In this document: piece after piece, positions 19,891 through 28,600 of the stretch
Position numbering within the stretch: the first letter of the stretch is position 1
Layout of the letters: each line of letters begins with the position of its first letter
Assembly: GCF_018919395.1 (NCBI RefSeq)
Contig: NZ_JAHLME010000001.1
Coordinates: 124,001-188,000, forward strand
Reading direction: 5' to 3'
From: Geomonas azotofigens
GTDB taxonomy: Bacteria; Desulfobacterota; Desulfuromonadia; Geobacterales; Geobacteraceae
DNA length: 64,000 nucleotides
Position numbers and translations under genes: made by a program
The notes under the pieces: generated by a model
Told to the model about the DNA's origin: nothing
Database searches by the model: none
Seen by the model: only the letters and a program-made list of their open reading frames with translations

Positions 19891-19919
19891 TTTATAGAGA
19901 AGGGGACGCGGATTGTCAA
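19891..19919 (-). promoter_or_regulatory. Sigma-70 promoter for fur
   Basis: Near-consensus TTGACA, 17 bases, TATAAA on the minus strand. It implies a leader of about 200 bases before the GTG start. The leader holds a GGAGGG-AG-CCCTCC hairpin at about 19700-19713, close to the start codon, which could affect translation. Confidence 0.65.
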
Positions 19920-19954
19920 TATTTTTATTTTTAGAATTTACCTAGCCAATGCTT

Positions 19955-20404
19955 TCACAGCAGAACGAGTTTGGTGCCGCAGTCTGAGCAAAGCCGCTCC
20001 AGGCTCCCTCCTGGGGAGACATGCGCTATGACAATGCTGTCGGCAAGGTCAATCATCATCTTGTTGCGCTGATAGCACTTCGACTCGCAGGGATGGCTCA
20101 CACTCTTGGCGTAGCGCGAGATCACCAGCAGGCGTCCTGCCGTCAGGTGCCGCTCCCAAGCCGGGTCCAGCCGGTTGAGCCCCTGGGCCAAGGCGATGAT
20201 GACGGGCTGGTTTCCCTGCAATAGTCGGCACAGCACCTCTTTCTCGATGGGAGAGTGATAGCCCGAGATGACGCAATTGCCAGCCAGCCGCTGCGCGTCG
20301 GCCCAGTGGTACGCCTTTTCCGCCGCCTCCTGGGGAAACTTGCGGGAACACAGAAACGCCACCTTGCGCAGGTCGAGTAAAGCCTCGTTGCCGATCGAAT
20401 GCAT
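19955..20404 (-). CDS. SLOG/DprA-like Rossmann-fold protein, 149 aa
   Basis: A stand-alone nucleotide-binding-like domain. The core reads VAFLCSRKFP, then CVISGYHSPIEKEVL where DprA has SGGA, then VIIALAQGL, LLVIS and NKMMIDLADSIVIAHVSPGGSLERL. That order of strands and the late DSIVIAHVSPGGS block is the DprA/SLOG pattern. It lacks the DNA-binding extensions of full-length DprA (about 360 residues). Four cysteines near the C-terminus (CESKC, CSDCG) could bind a metal. It lies upstream of fur. Function unknown. Confidence 0.7.
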   Translation of the reverse strand: MHSIGNEALLDLRKVAFLCSRKFPQEAAEKAYHWADAQRLAGNCVISGYHSPIEKEVLCRLLQGNQPVIIALAQGLNRLDPAWERHLTAGRLLVISRYAKSVSHPCESKCYQRNKMMIDLADSIVIAHVSPGGSLERLCSDCGTKLVLL

Positions 20405-20528
20405 GCGTCACCCCCTTGGCATGATGGCAAAGTATATCCGGCCACTTCCATCCGGCCAGAGGCGTGGTACACTTCTGCGTTTATTAAAATAAACAAATGC
20501 AAACAGCGCTACCGCCAGGGAGGATGAC

Positions 20529-20675
20529 ATGGGTATATTGGACGATGTCGCCGGCAAGGCGCGCGGCATGGCCGGCGGCCACCTGCCGCCGGTCGACAGT
20601 GAGCACCCCGCCTCAACCAGCCGTAAAATCCCCCTTTTTTCTTGTTGCCCCCCCTTGACAGCGCGAAAACGATGA
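20529..20675 (+). pseudogene. Decayed 5' fragment of a DUF937/YidB-like gene
   Basis: A start codon with GGAGG upstream opens a 48-codon frame beginning MGILDDVAGKARGMAGG. That is the usual N-terminus of DUF937/YidB-type proteins, normally over 100 residues long. After about 17 residues the sequence stops resembling the family and runs into the promoter region of the first Hsp20 gene. It looks like the start of a gene whose body has been deleted. Confidence 0.5.
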
Positions 20676-20682
20676 TTACCTT
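20655..20682 (+). promoter_or_regulatory. Candidate promoter of the hsp20 cluster
   Basis: Consensus -35 TTGACA followed after 16 bases by a poor -10 (TACCTT), about 40 bases before the first Hsp20 start. No sigma-32 -10 (CCCCAT) is visible, and no CIRCE element was found. Confidence 0.35.
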
Positions 20683-20720
20683 ACGCTCAGGAAATGACTC
20701 ACCGAAAGGAGGTACATGAC

Positions 20721-21167
20721 ATGGCAAGTTGGGATGTTTTCAGAGAATTGGACAACCTGAGAAGAGAGATCGACGAAGCCTTCCGCGGTGCGGGAGTTAG
20801 CCGCCCCTTCGGACCGACGTTCCTCTCGCCGGTGACCACCCGCCGTTTCCCGATGGTCAACTTCAGCGAGGACGAAGGCAACGTCTACGTCGAAGCCCTG
20901 ATCCCCGGGGTGGACCCCAAGGACGTCGACCTCTCGGTGCTCAGGAACACCCTGACCATCAGCGGCGAACGCAAGCCCTTCCCCGAGATGAAGGGGATCG
21001 TGCACCGCACCGAGCTCGGCTCCGGAAAATTCAGCCGCACCCTCGAGCTCCCGGTCGACATCGATGCCAACAGGATCACCGCCCAGTGCAAGGACGGCAT
21101 CATGACCATAACCATGGCCAAGGCGGAACACGCCAAGCCGAAACGGATCGAAATCAAGCTTTCCTAA
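20721..21167 (+). CDS. Hsp20/alpha-crystallin small heat-shock protein 1
   Basis: ATP-independent holdase chaperone of 148 residues. It has a short N-terminal arm (MASWDVFRELDNLRREIDEAFRGAG) and an alpha-crystallin domain from about residue 40. The domain carries EALIPGVDPKDVDLSVLRNTLTISGERK and ends with the conserved CKDGIMTITMAK. The start at 20721 has AAAGGAGG 8 bases before it. It is the first of three related genes, each with its own ribosome site and spaced 30 bp or less. Confidence 0.95.
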   Translation: MASWDVFRELDNLRREIDEAFRGAGVSRPFGPTFLSPVTTRRFPMVNFSEDEGNVYVEALIPGVDPKDVDLSVLRNTLTISGERKPFPEMKGIVHRTELGSGKFSRTLELPVDIDANRITAQCKDGIMTITMAKAEHAKPKRIEIKLS

Positions 21168-21197
21168 GCGAATCCATGGAGAGAGGAGGTTATCGAT

Positions 21198-21596
21198 ATG
21201 GCACCCAACAGCTTGACCGAAAGAAACGACGAGATGAACGTTCAGCCCCGTGAAGAGACACGGTCGAACGAGAGGTTCATACGCCCGGCAGTGAACATCA
21301 TTGAAACCGAGGAAGGTCTTTTCGTGACCGCGGACCTCCCGGGCGCAGGCAAAGAGAGCATCGACGTCAACGTGGAGAAGGGGGTGCTGACCATCAGCGC
21401 GCCCGCCTCCCACAGCATCGCCGGCACCCCGGTCTACCGCGAATTCGAACTGGGCAGCTACTTCCGCCAGTTCACCATTCCGGAGAGCCTCGACCACGAC
21501 AAGGCCAAGGCCGATTTCGCCAACGGCATCCTCACCCTGCGCATCCCGAAGGCCGAGATCGCGAAACCGCGGCGTATCGAGGTACAGGTGAGCTGA
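21198..21596 (+). CDS. Hsp20/alpha-crystallin small heat-shock protein 2
   Basis: A 132-residue alpha-crystallin protein. Domain motifs are VTADLPGAGKESIDVNVEKGVLTISAPA and FANGILTLRIPKAE, with a C-terminal PRRIEVQVS. The N-terminal arm is short and charged rather than aromatic, unlike copy 1, so the two may differ in substrate or oligomer size. GAGAGGAGG precedes the ATG. Confidence 0.95.
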   Translation: MAPNSLTERNDEMNVQPREETRSNERFIRPAVNIIETEEGLFVTADLPGAGKESIDVNVEKGVLTISAPASHSIAGTPVYREFELGSYFRQFTIPESLDHDKAKADFANGILTLRIPKAEIAKPRRIEVQVS

Positions 21597-21624
21597 GGAC
21601 GTTTCGACAGGAGGTGAGTGAGGG

Positions 21625-22107
21625 ATGGCAACCCTGGTACCTGAGAAGTGGCGTGAAGCCCTTGAACATGTACAGGACAAGGTGGGCACCCTGCTGAACA
21701 ACCTGGTGCCCGCAAAGAGAGAGGAACGGACGCTGGAGAACCTCACCGCAGACGCCATTCCGGCGTTCATGCAGCGCGGCGGTCCGCTGGTCGACATGCA
21801 CGAAACGGCAGAGGAACTGGTGATCCGGGCGGAAGTCCCCGGGATGAATAAGGAAGACTTCAAGGTGGAGTTGGTCGACCGGCGCCTGACCATCCGGGGC
21901 GAAAAGAAGATCGTGCGCGAGGAGAAGGGAAGCGCGGGAGGGTTCCTCTCCGAGTGCCGCTACGGCAGCTTCTCCCGCAGCGTGACGCTGCCGTATCCGG
22001 TGGATGAAGAAAAGATCAAGGCGGACCTGAAGCACGGGGTCCTCACCATCCGGCTCCCCAAGCCGGAACAGCATCGCGGCACCGGGCACCGCATCCCGAT
22101 TTCCTGA
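21625..22107 (+). CDS. Hsp20/alpha-crystallin small heat-shock protein 3
   Basis: A 160-residue alpha-crystallin protein, the last of the cluster. Motifs are IRAEVPGMNKEDFKVELVDRRLTIRGEKK and LKHGVLTIRLPKPE, with a C-terminal HRIPIS that contains the I-x-I tail typical of oligomer contacts. The sequence differs enough from copies 1 and 2 that the cluster is an old duplication. A strong terminator follows. Confidence 0.95.
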   Translation: MATLVPEKWREALEHVQDKVGTLLNNLVPAKREERTLENLTADAIPAFMQRGGPLVDMHETAEELVIRAEVPGMNKEDFKVELVDRRLTIRGEKKIVREEKGSAGGFLSECRYGSFSRSVTLPYPVDEEKIKADLKHGVLTIRLPKPEQHRGTGHRIPIS

Positions 22108-22132
22108 GCCGCCCCCGCCGCGCCCCCAGATA

Positions 22133-22163
22133 AAAAGGCCGGTCCATAACGGACTGGCCTTTT
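22133..22163 (+). terminator. Rho-independent terminator of the hsp20 cluster
   Basis: AAAAGGCCGGTCC pairs with GGACTGGCCTTTT over a 5-base loop and continues TCTTTT. Confidence 0.88.
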
Positions 22164-22196
22164 CTTTTCATCGCTTTGCCACCCCACGAGGCCAGC

Positions 22197-23195
22197 TCAC
22201 AACTGCACCAGGACCCTCCCCCGGATCCCCCCCTGCAGGATGCGGCCGATCCTCTCCTCCAGCCCCTCCAGTGTCACCTCGGTCGCCATCCGGTCCAGAA
22301 GTGCGGGGCGCCAGGGGCCCGCGAGCCGCTGCCATACCTCCAGCCGGGTGGCGCTCGGGCAGCGCGAGGAGTCTATACCGACCAGGGTCACGGCGCGCAG
22401 GATGAAGGGATGGACGTTAACCGGGAGATCAGCCGACCCCACCAGACCGCAGCAGGTGACGGTCCCACCGTAACGGGTTGATTTCAGCACGGCGGCGAGG
22501 GTCTCGCCGCCGACCACGTCGACCGCCCCCGCCCAACGCTCCTTCATCAGGGCCCGCTCCCCTCCCGCGGTAACCTCCTCCCGGGAAATCACCTCCGCCG
22601 CCCCCATCTCCGTCAGGAAGGGAGCGTCCCCCATCTTCCCCGTGGCGGCGACCACCCGGTAGCCCGCTTTGGCCAGGATGCTGACGGCCAGGGTCCCGAC
22701 GCCGCCGGTTGCGCCGGTGACCAGGATATCGCCGCTTTCCGGCCTTACCCCCGCCCGCTCCAGCTTCAACACCGAGAGCCCGGCGGTGAAACCGGCCGTC
22801 CCCAGGATCATGCTCTCCCGCAAGGAGAGCCCGGCCGGAAGCGGTACCCCCCATGACGAGGGGACGCGGATGTACTCGCCCCACCCTCCGTCGGTTTCCA
22901 TGCCGAGGTCGTGTCCGGTAACCACCACCTGGTCGCCCGGCGCGAAGCTGCCGTCGCTGCAGGAAACGACCTCTCCGGCGGCATCGATGCCCGGTGTATG
23001 CGGAAACTGCCTGGTTACGCCGGGATGCCCGGTGGCGGAGAGGGCGTCCTTGTAGTTGAGCGAGGAATAGCGCACCCGCACTAAAAGCTCACCCGCATCC
23101 AGTTCGTCGATGGCGCGCTCTTTAATGCTCCTGGTGAAGGTCTGGTCCTCCCCCTTCTCCACGACCAGTGCCTTGAAGCTGGTTCTCGTTTCCAT
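22197..23195 (-). CDS. YhdH/AcuI-type NADPH-dependent oxidoreductase (acryloyl-CoA reductase family)
   Basis: MDR-superfamily enzyme of 332 residues. The N-terminal GroES-like fold contains SSLNYKDALSATGHPGVTRQFPHTPGIDAAGEV. The Rossmann dinucleotide motif is TGATGGVGTLAVSILAKAG, and there is no zinc-binding cysteine set. This is the YhdH/AcuI subgroup, known members of which reduce acryloyl-CoA with NADPH. The start is the ATG at 23195 (METRTSFKALVVEKG), preceded by GGAG. A longer reading frame upstream looks non-coding. Confidence 0.9.
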   Translation of the reverse strand: METRTSFKALVVEKGEDQTFTRSIKERAIDELDAGELLVRVRYSSLNYKDALSATGHPGVTRQFPHTPGIDAAGEVVSCSDGSFAPGDQVVVTGHDLGMETDGGWGEYIRVPSSWGVPLPAGLSLRESMILGTAGFTAGLSVLKLERAGVRPESGDILVTGATGGVGTLAVSILAKAGYRVVAATGKMGDAPFLTEMGAAEVISREEVTAGGERALMKERWAGAVDVVGGETLAAVLKSTRYGGTVTCCGLVGSADLPVNVHPFILRAVTLVGIDSSRCPSATRLEVWQRLAGPWRPALLDRMATEVTLEGLEERIGRILQGGIRGRVLVQL

Positions 23196-23378
23196 GACAT
23201 TCTCCGTGCAGTTTGTCTGTGTGTGATTGAACCGACACAAGGATGATAGCGGTTGGCAAAGAGAGGTCAAGCACAGCAGGATACTTGTGACCGCCACGGT
23301 TGCCATCAACCGGACAGCAGCTAAACTGTATGCCTGCGTCAAAGATTAAACTTTTCACACTTTCCACAGGAGGCGGGC

Positions 23379-23825
23379 ATGGAAAAGACGGAGATGATCG
23401 ACAGACTGAACGACCTGATCCAGTTGGACGTCGATGCGGTCGAGGCTTACGAGCAGGCCATCAAGCACATCGGGTACAAGGATATCGCCAAGAGGTTTAG
23501 GGAGTACCAGGATGACCATCGCGCCCACATCACCAACCTCACCGCCTTGGTGCAGCAGATAGGGGGCACGCCGCTCAAACCGACCCCGGACCTGAAGGGC
23601 TACCTGATCGAAGGCTTCACCGCCCTCATGAGTCTCACCGGCGCCAAGCAGGCACTGGAGGCGATGAAAAGCAACGAAAAGCTGACCAACCGCAAGTACC
23701 AGGAAGCCGTCGATCAGCCGTTTCCCGAGGAGGTGATGAACCTTCTGCGCACCAACCTGTCACAGGAGCGATGGCACCTGTCCTACATCGAGGAAATCCT
23801 CTCGATCCCGCGCCGAGAACTCTGA
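23379..23825 (+). CDS. Ferritin-like four-helix protein (DUF2383/PA2169 type)
   Basis: A 148-residue helical protein. It opens MIDRLNDLIQLDVDAVEAYEQAIKHI and continues with HRAHITNLTALVQQIGG, then two further helices ending QERWHLSYIEEIL. The spaced Asp/Glu and His residues (DVDAVEAYE, DDHRAH, QERWH) resemble a ferritin-like di-metal site. This matches the DUF2383/PA2169 group. ACAGGAGG precedes the ATG. A role in stress or metal handling would be inference. Confidence 0.8.
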   Translation: MEKTEMIDRLNDLIQLDVDAVEAYEQAIKHIGYKDIAKRFREYQDDHRAHITNLTALVQQIGGTPLKPTPDLKGYLIEGFTALMSLTGAKQALEAMKSNEKLTNRKYQEAVDQPFPEEVMNLLRTNLSQERWHLSYIEEILSIPRREL

Positions 23826-23842
23826 TTCCCGCTCCAGTCCGA

Positions 23843-23870
23843 AGGGACTGGCTCCGCTAGGTGCCTGTCC
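23843..23870 (+). repeat. Single REP-like hairpin (family 1)
   Basis: One forward copy followed by TCTAGCGGAACGCTCCATTCCGC, the spacer motif of the paired units. The second hairpin of the pair is missing and its place is taken by a terminator. Confidence 0.8.
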
Positions 23871-23910
23871 CTCTAGCGGAACGCTCCATTCCGCTGCGCG
23901 CCCCCCATAC

Positions 23911-23950
23911 AACAAAGGGCCGGCACCTCTATCGGTTCCGGCCCTTTGTT
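23911..23950. terminator. Rho-independent terminator after the ferritin-like gene
   Basis: Perfect 13-bp stem, AACAAAGGGCCGG with its complement, and a 14-base loop. It ends CTTTGTT on either strand, so it can act for the plus-strand gene. Confidence 0.75.
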
Positions 23951-24094
23951 CCCGATATTCCAAACACCCTCGACCACGAAGCGGCGCAGGAGCCCAAGCG
24001 TCCCCTTTTGCGAAGGGGGGACAGGATTGCTCTCTGCCGGCGCCTCCGAAATCTCTCTTCCAGAATGAAGCCGAGAAGCTTTCGCCCCCCACCT

Positions 24095-25378
24095 TCAGTT
24101 GACTGCCTGGGGGTATACCTGCCGGGCTCTCCCGTCCGTCTGGCGGCTGGAAGCGACCACGGTGTTGCGACCTTTGAGCTTGGCACGGTAGAGCGCTTTG
24201 TCCGCCGTCTCGACCAGTTGCTGCCTGTCCGCGTCCAGGCCGGGAATCATGCCGGCAACACCCGCGCTTACCGTGACCACCCCGGCAACCGGTGAATGGC
24301 TGTGCTGGATCTGAAGCGCCTCCACGGCCTTGCGGCAGGACTTGGCGATGGTCGCCGCATCGGCCAGGCCGATGCCGGATAGCAGCAGAACGAACTCCTC
24401 GCCGCCGTAGCGCGCCGCGGTATCCCCCGGCCGCCTGGCGAAGCGCCCGAGTTCATGCGCCACGAGTTTCAGGCAGTTGTCGCCGGCCTGGTGTCCGTAG
24501 TTGTCGTTGAAGTTCTTGAAGAAATCGATGTCGAAGAAGATCAGCGCGATAGGAGATTCGGACCGGACCGCACGCTGCCACTCCTGGTCGAGCATGACCT
24601 CGAAGTGACGCCGGTTGCCCAGACCGGTCAGCGGGTCGGAGATGGAAAGCCGGCGCAATTCCAGGGTGGCGTTCTGGAGCTGCCTGTTTTCGTGTTCGAG
24701 GAGGTTCGTGTTCAGGAAGTCGCGGCGCAGATAGTTTTCCATCAGGGAGTTGGAGAAGGCCCCGATGATGATGGTGGCGACGATGCTGAAGGTGTTCTGG
24801 ATCAGGATGGTCGCGTCGGTATGGTTGACGTAGATCGCGACCGCCTCGTACGCCAGCGTGGTGACCACCGCCCAATAGATCGCGTAGCGCAGCCTCAGGC
24901 TCACGAAGGTGAAGGCCCCCATGATGAGGAGCAACAAACCGGAGTAGTAGTAATTCTTGGTGGGGGTCGGGTCGTAGTAGACCATGGAGACGATGCCGAG
25001 ACTCCCCACCAGCATCACCAGCGAGACCACCGGCTGCATGAAGCGCCTGAGCTGCGGGCAGTAGGTGAAAGCAAGGCCCGCGATGACCGTGGGACAGACC
25101 ACCGCGTACCGGATGAACCACATGTGGGCCCGGTCCGCGGGGAGGAGCAGGCCGTCCACCAGCCCGAAAACGGCGTAAAGGATGAGACCGGTCAACAGCG
25201 CGACCCGAACGTGTTTCAGGGTCTTGTCGCGATAGTACTCGTTGAAGGCGGACTCCAGCGGTTCCGGAAACCGGATGGACTTAAGCCCTCCTTCCCCCAA
25301 GGTCTCCCTGGCCTTTTGCACCATCTCCATCTCAGGCCCGGGGGCGATCACATTCACATTTATGTCCAAGTTGTGCAT
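24095..25378 (-). CDS. Membrane-anchored diguanylate cyclase (GGDEF)
   Basis: A 427-residue protein. The N-terminal half has about six membrane helices (from residue 60 to 220). A short coiled linker (LLEHENRQLQNATLELRRLS) leads to a GGDEF domain opening DPLTGLGNRRHF. The catalytic loop is RYGGEEF, an active form. An RxxD inhibitory site (RPGD) lies five residues before it, so product feedback is expected. It makes cyclic di-GMP; the signal sensed by the membrane part is unknown. It has its own extended -10 promoter. Confidence 0.95.
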   Translation of the reverse strand: MHNLDINVNVIAPGPEMEMVQKARETLGEGGLKSIRFPEPLESAFNEYYRDKTLKHVRVALLTGLILYAVFGLVDGLLLPADRAHMWFIRYAVVCPTVIAGLAFTYCPQLRRFMQPVVSLVMLVGSLGIVSMVYYDPTPTKNYYYSGLLLLIMGAFTFVSLRLRYAIYWAVVTTLAYEAVAIYVNHTDATILIQNTFSIVATIIIGAFSNSLMENYLRRDFLNTNLLEHENRQLQNATLELRRLSISDPLTGLGNRRHFEVMLDQEWQRAVRSESPIALIFFDIDFFKNFNDNYGHQAGDNCLKLVAHELGRFARRPGDTAARYGGEEFVLLLSGIGLADAATIAKSCRKAVEALQIQHSHSPVAGVVTVSAGVAGMIPGLDADRQQLVETADKALYRAKLKGRNTVVASSRQTDGRARQVYPQAVN

Positions 25379-25446
25379 ATCTCACTCATAGGCGCCGCAC
25401 GGCATACTAGCGGGAGTTATTCAAACTGACATAAAGCATGGTAGAC

Positions 25447-25473
25447 ATTATATCAGTCTTCATGAATGCACAA
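25447..25473 (-). promoter_or_regulatory. Promoter of the diguanylate cyclase gene
   Basis: Extended -10 TGATATAAT on the minus strand with a partial -35 TTGTGC 15 bases upstream, about 70 bp before the ATG. The rest of the 236-bp gap (to 25614) shows no gene. Confidence 0.5.
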
Positions 25474-25614
25474 CTAAATACTGACCCTAATCCAGTGAGT
25501 TAAGTCACCAAAAATACATAAATTGCATTAAACGGAATTCCAACCGCTATGACAGCCGGCGCTGTTCCCTTTATCCCGCTTCATTACCGCACTGTCATCG
25601 ACAAGGACAACAAC

Positions 25615-28600
25615 TCATTCTGATAGATTTTTGACCGCCTCTTCACACATTCCGGCGTCTCGGGCGACTCCTTCGCTGCCGGGGAACAGCTCCTTCGCCC
25701 GCCGCACGGCCTTAACCGCCTCCCGGTACGATTGCAGCGCCTCGTCCTTCCGGCCCGCCCGCAGAAGCAGTTGTCCCGCACCGTAATAGCCAACATAGAC
25801 GAACCTGATAGGCCCTAGAGCCTTCGGGTCGACCTCGATGGCTTTCATCGCCACAGCCGGCATCGCCTGGTAGGTCTCCAGGGCATCCTCCAGTTTGCCC
25901 GCAGCCACCTGGGCCCGGGCCAGGTCGTAATACCCCCGGCACAAGCTGTCGAGCATCTGAAAGTTCTTGGGCTCCAGCTTCAGTCCGTCACGGGCCGCTG
26001 CCAGGACGCTGCGGTAGGCCTCGATAGCTGCAGCCATGTCACCTCGTTTTTCATGTAAGGTGGCGACGTCGTTATGCAGGATGACGAGGTTGCTACGGTA
26101 GCGCATCGTTTTCGGAGCTTTGGCGATGGCTCTGCGTAGCGCCGACAATGACTTCCCGTATCGGTTGAAGGCCTGCTCCGGGTCTGACTCCCGCACTGCG
26201 GTCCCCATCTTGTGCTGTGTGTTTCCACAATAGTTCCAGCGGTCGGGGTTGTCCCTGGAAAGAGTTGCCGCCGACTCCGCCGCCCCGGCCATCGCGGCAT
26301 AGGCCTTCAACGCTCCCGCCGCGTCACGGCGATCCTTGCAGGTGTCTCCGATGTACTCATACAGTACGGCGCGTCGGTACAGCAGATCAGCATTATTTGG
26401 CTCGCGGGACAATGATGCGTCGACGACCGCCAGCCCATCCTTATAGGCGCCGAGGGCGCCGGCGGCATCTTTTGCCCCCTTGCAGGCGGCGCCGATACCA
26501 AGGTAGCCGCGCACCACGGCATCCGCCAACGCCGCGGAGCCCGACTTACGGGCTGCGGCGCGCCTCCCCGTCGCAACCATCTCCTGATAGCTCTTCTTCG
26601 CAGGTCCCCACTCCTGGAGCTGCACCTGCGCCATCCCTATCCGCTCATACAGGTAGACGAGGTTGACCAGGAACACCGCGTCGCTTGGCTTCATTGCCAG
26701 GGCCTTCTTCCTTATTGGCAGCGCCTGCAGGTATAGCATGAGTGCGGCCTGCCTCCCCTCCCCTTGCTTGGCAGCGTCACCTGTGACCGATGAGAAAACG
26801 TCACCACGGTTCTCAAGCAGGTTTGCGTGGACGTTGAAGTAATTGGCCTCCTTCGTTGAAGCCGCCAGGGCTGCCTGGATATGCGGCTCGGCCAGGCGGT
26901 ACTGCGCCAACGCCTCGGCAGCTTTCCCGCTCGCGGCGTACTGTCTGCCCAGGGCGCAATAGGCGTTGCAGATGCGGCTGTGGAGGGAGGCCAAGGCGGT
27001 ACGGTAATCGGCGTTGCGTGGGGCGAGCCGTACCGCCTCCTCCTGCGCGGCGATGGCATTGCCGTATTCCGTGATCGCAGCGGTGTTGTCGCCGTGGGAC
27101 GAATAGGCTTCCGCGAGGGAAAGGTACGCGCGCTGCATCTCGTGGCGGTAGGCGGCCTGTTCCGGGTAGAGCTCGGCGGTCTTTTTTGCCGCGCCCCCTG
27201 CGCGATGGTACGCGTCTATGGCAAGGGACATCCGCTTTTCCTCCAGGTAGATGTCGCCAAGCCTCCTGTACCCATCCCGCAACAATTCCTGGACCGACGC
27301 GAAACGCGGTCGGGCCTCCGCGAACTTCTCCAATCCGGATATGCTCTTCAGGCAGGCAGCGGCAGCCTCAGCCGGCTTCTTCTCCTGGGCGGCGATGTCC
27401 GCGCGATCATTCCAAAGCAGCGACATTTCCTTCTGGACAACGATGCTGCCAGGCCAGTTGGCCAAGGCGGCTTTCACCATCCGCTCGTGGACCGCCAGCA
27501 AGGCGACAGCGCCGCTTTTGTCCCCGCTCCGAATCAATGATTCAGCCTCGGCCCGACGCGCCGACAGTTGGAGCAACCGGTAGGAAAGGGCTTCTGGGTG
27601 CCGGTTGGCCAGACCATCAGCGATTTCCCGGGCACGCCGATAACTGCGCACCGCTTCGCGGGGAGCGGCCATGCCGCCCACACTCTGCAGAGACGACGCG
27701 AGATCGGACCAGAACCTCGTGTTCGTCGGGTCGACCGTAACCACCTTCTCCAGGTATGATGTCCCGGCGGCGAAGGCCGCGGCGGCGTCGGCGCGCCGCC
27801 CGCCACGGGCCAGGATATCCCCGCGGGAAAGGTAGACATTGGCGAGGTCGCCCTGCCACCAGACATTGCTCGGATCGGTGCGGATCAATTCCTCCATCTT
27901 CGCCTGAGAGGAGTCAAGAGCTGCCAGGGCTTCGTCCTGCCGCCCCAAGACCGATATGGCGCCCGCGATGAGCGACTGCGTGATGGCCCACTCCCGCGCG
28001 ATCAGTACATTGCTCTCATCCCAAATGACCAGCTGTTGAAAGCGCCGCTCCATCTGCCGGTACTCCTTCATCGCGCCCTGCCATCCCTCCCACCCCGTAT
28101 CGTCCAGCCGCATGGTTACGCCCCGCCAGATTGCATAGGCCTGCAGTTTCCGCGCGTCGGCCGCCAACGGGTTGTACGTTACCAGCAGCTTTACGATGTC
28201 GCTCGACTGGGAGAAGTACTGTCGTGCACCGGCTTCATCCCCCAAGTCCTGGAGCACCCTTGATTTTCCGTCAAGGCCACCGTAGTAAGTCTTCAGCGCC
28301 TCCGCGTTGCGACTCTCGTCCTTTATCCTCATGAGCGGCTCGACCTTGGCCAGAACCTCATCATAGTGCTTCAGGGCCTGCTTCAGTTCCCCCTGGTCTG
28401 CCAGCACCACGGCGATGTTGTTGTGACATTCTGCCAACTCCCTGGTGTTCCTGTTGCGGTGGGCGGGATCCAACGAAACCGCCCGCTCCCAAAGCTGCAG
28501 GGCGCTTCGATACACCCGTATCGCCTCGGTCAGCTGCCCCTGGCTGTAGCCGGCTTCTCCGAGTTTTCCCAAGCTGCGTGCCAGTTCCACCATCCATACC

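Noticed and set aside
20641-20720. CIRCE or ROSE-type heat-shock control element before hsp20
   Set aside because: No TTAGCACTC repeat and no suitable hairpin over the ribosome site were seen.
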